Position numbers and translations under genes: made by a program. The notes beneath the pieces are model-generated. The model saw nothing but the letters and a program-made list of their open reading frames with translations. It had not been told where the DNA came from and did not search any database. From positions 1,272,501 through 1,336,500 of the forward strand of contig BRXU01000017.1 of NCBI GenBank assembly GCA_030267565.1: a stretch of DNA of 64,000 nucleotides, given 5' to 3'. This DNA comes from Pleodorina starrii. Its lineage: Eukaryota > Chlorophyta > Chlorophyceae > Chlamydomonadales > Volvocaceae. Of the stretch, positions 63,447-64,000 are shown one piece after another; position 1 is the stretch's first letter; each line of letters starts with the position of its first letter.

Positions 63447-64000
63447 ATGGACAACGAAGACGACGGTGGACCGGAGCGGGGGGAGGGGGCAGCTCCGTGC
63501 CCGTCGGGCCCTCCCGTCGACCATTACCAGCCTTCCCATCACCGCAGATACACCAAGGTGGGCCCTTGCATCAGGCTCCACCAAATCCAAATTACGAAAT
63601 CCTGTCTTGGGAAACTCAAGGAAACCGCCCCGCCGGCCGCGTGGGACGCTGCGTGCCGCCGCTGCAGAAAGAGCTCACGGACCGACTCGCCTATGCGGAT
63701 GCCAAGGCCTGGTCGCTTGCCCGCAAACGGCAAATGTGCCCGCTTCCTCTCCCGGACTCCACGGAGCGCCGCATTCGGCAGTGGTTTGAGCTGGTGGACG
63801 GCAACGGCTCCGGGTACGAGCGTACGGCATGCCGTATCCAGAAGCCCAAAACCCATGTGCAAATGGGCTGGCTTCCGCCCATTTCGCCGTCGGTGCTGCT
63901 TTCCGCTTCATCTTCGGGACTCCTGGCGGCGGCGGAGGCACCACTGATGGAGGGTCCACTGACGCGGAAGCCGCGTGCGCCACAGCGCTGTCCTGTGTTC
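63447..64000 (+). CDS. 5' part of an EF-hand protein gene (runs off the window)
   Basis: Exon 1, 63447-63557, starts at ATG (MDNEDDGGPERGEG) and ends at AAG before GTGGGC. Exon 2, 63668-63813, follows a CCGCTGCAG acceptor in phase 0. It encodes KELTDRLAYADAKAWSLARK and continues to RRIRQWFELVDGNGSG. That last stretch is the first helix and loop start of an EF-hand (D-x-N-x-S-G), cut by a phase-2 intron at the donor GTACGA. This splitting is common in EF-hand genes. EF-hands bind calcium. The rest of the gene lies outside. A third exon may start inside the window after GATGGAG near 63953, which would give GSTDAEAACATAL, but I could not verify it. The N-terminal half has no recognised domain. 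Confidence 0.6.

Overview
The window looks like nuclear DNA of a volvocine or Chlamydomonas-like green alga. The coding parts are strongly GC-rich. Genes have many short GT-AG introns with GTGAGT, GTGCGT or GTGGGT donors and GCAG acceptors. Coding exons carry long Ala, Gly, Gln and Pro runs, minisatellites are abundant, and TGTAA, the usual volvocine poly(A) signal, lies downstream of most predicted genes. Exon models were built by hand from reading frame, splice signals, intron phase and family motifs; no alignment or RNA evidence was available.

Region 1 (1-12.6 kb) holds small genes. They are a short hydrophilic ORF (+), a five-exon UBFD1-type ubiquitin-like gene (-), a divergent pair of small hydrophilic genes (6808-7185 - and 7572-7835 +), and two tandem glycine-rich genes (9478 and 11690) ending in a seed-maturation-protein-like motif. 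These last two share about 440 bp of duplicated 5' flank with a heat-shock-element-like site. Region 2 (12.8-15.1 kb) is satellite DNA: eleven 27-bp repeats, then 69 copies of a 19-bp unit between two 200-bp direct repeats.

Region 3 (16.5-39.4 kb, minus strand) has two large genes in tandem. The downstream one (31259-16542, 16 exons, about 3,230 residues) encodes a giant protein with a CxxC pair, a possible ubiquitin-like module, ankyrin repeats and a near-consensus PAM2 poly(A)-binding-protein-interaction motif split by an intron. The upstream one (39395-33840, 15 exons, 771 residues) encodes a Pumilio/PUF RNA-binding protein with eight repeats. Both may act in post-transcriptional control, which makes the pair the most interesting host locus here.

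Region 4 (40.7-45.7 kb, minus) has a secreted protein with a signal peptide, a Cys-containing domain and about 45 six-residue repeats that each carry an N-glycosylation sequon, then another small SMP-like gene.

Region 5 (46.4-56.5 kb, plus) is a Ty3/Gypsy-order retroelement with intact Gag-protease and Pol ORFs overlapping by ATGA. Pol carries a C-terminal PHD finger and, between RNase H and integrase, a segment resembling a C5 cytosine methyltransferase that lacks the catalytic Pro-Cys. I found no LTRs by eye. Region 6 (56.5-64 kb) is mostly empty. It holds a possible small inverted-repeat element, two more small hydrophilic minus-strand genes, and the 5' end of a plus-strand EF-hand gene that runs off the window.
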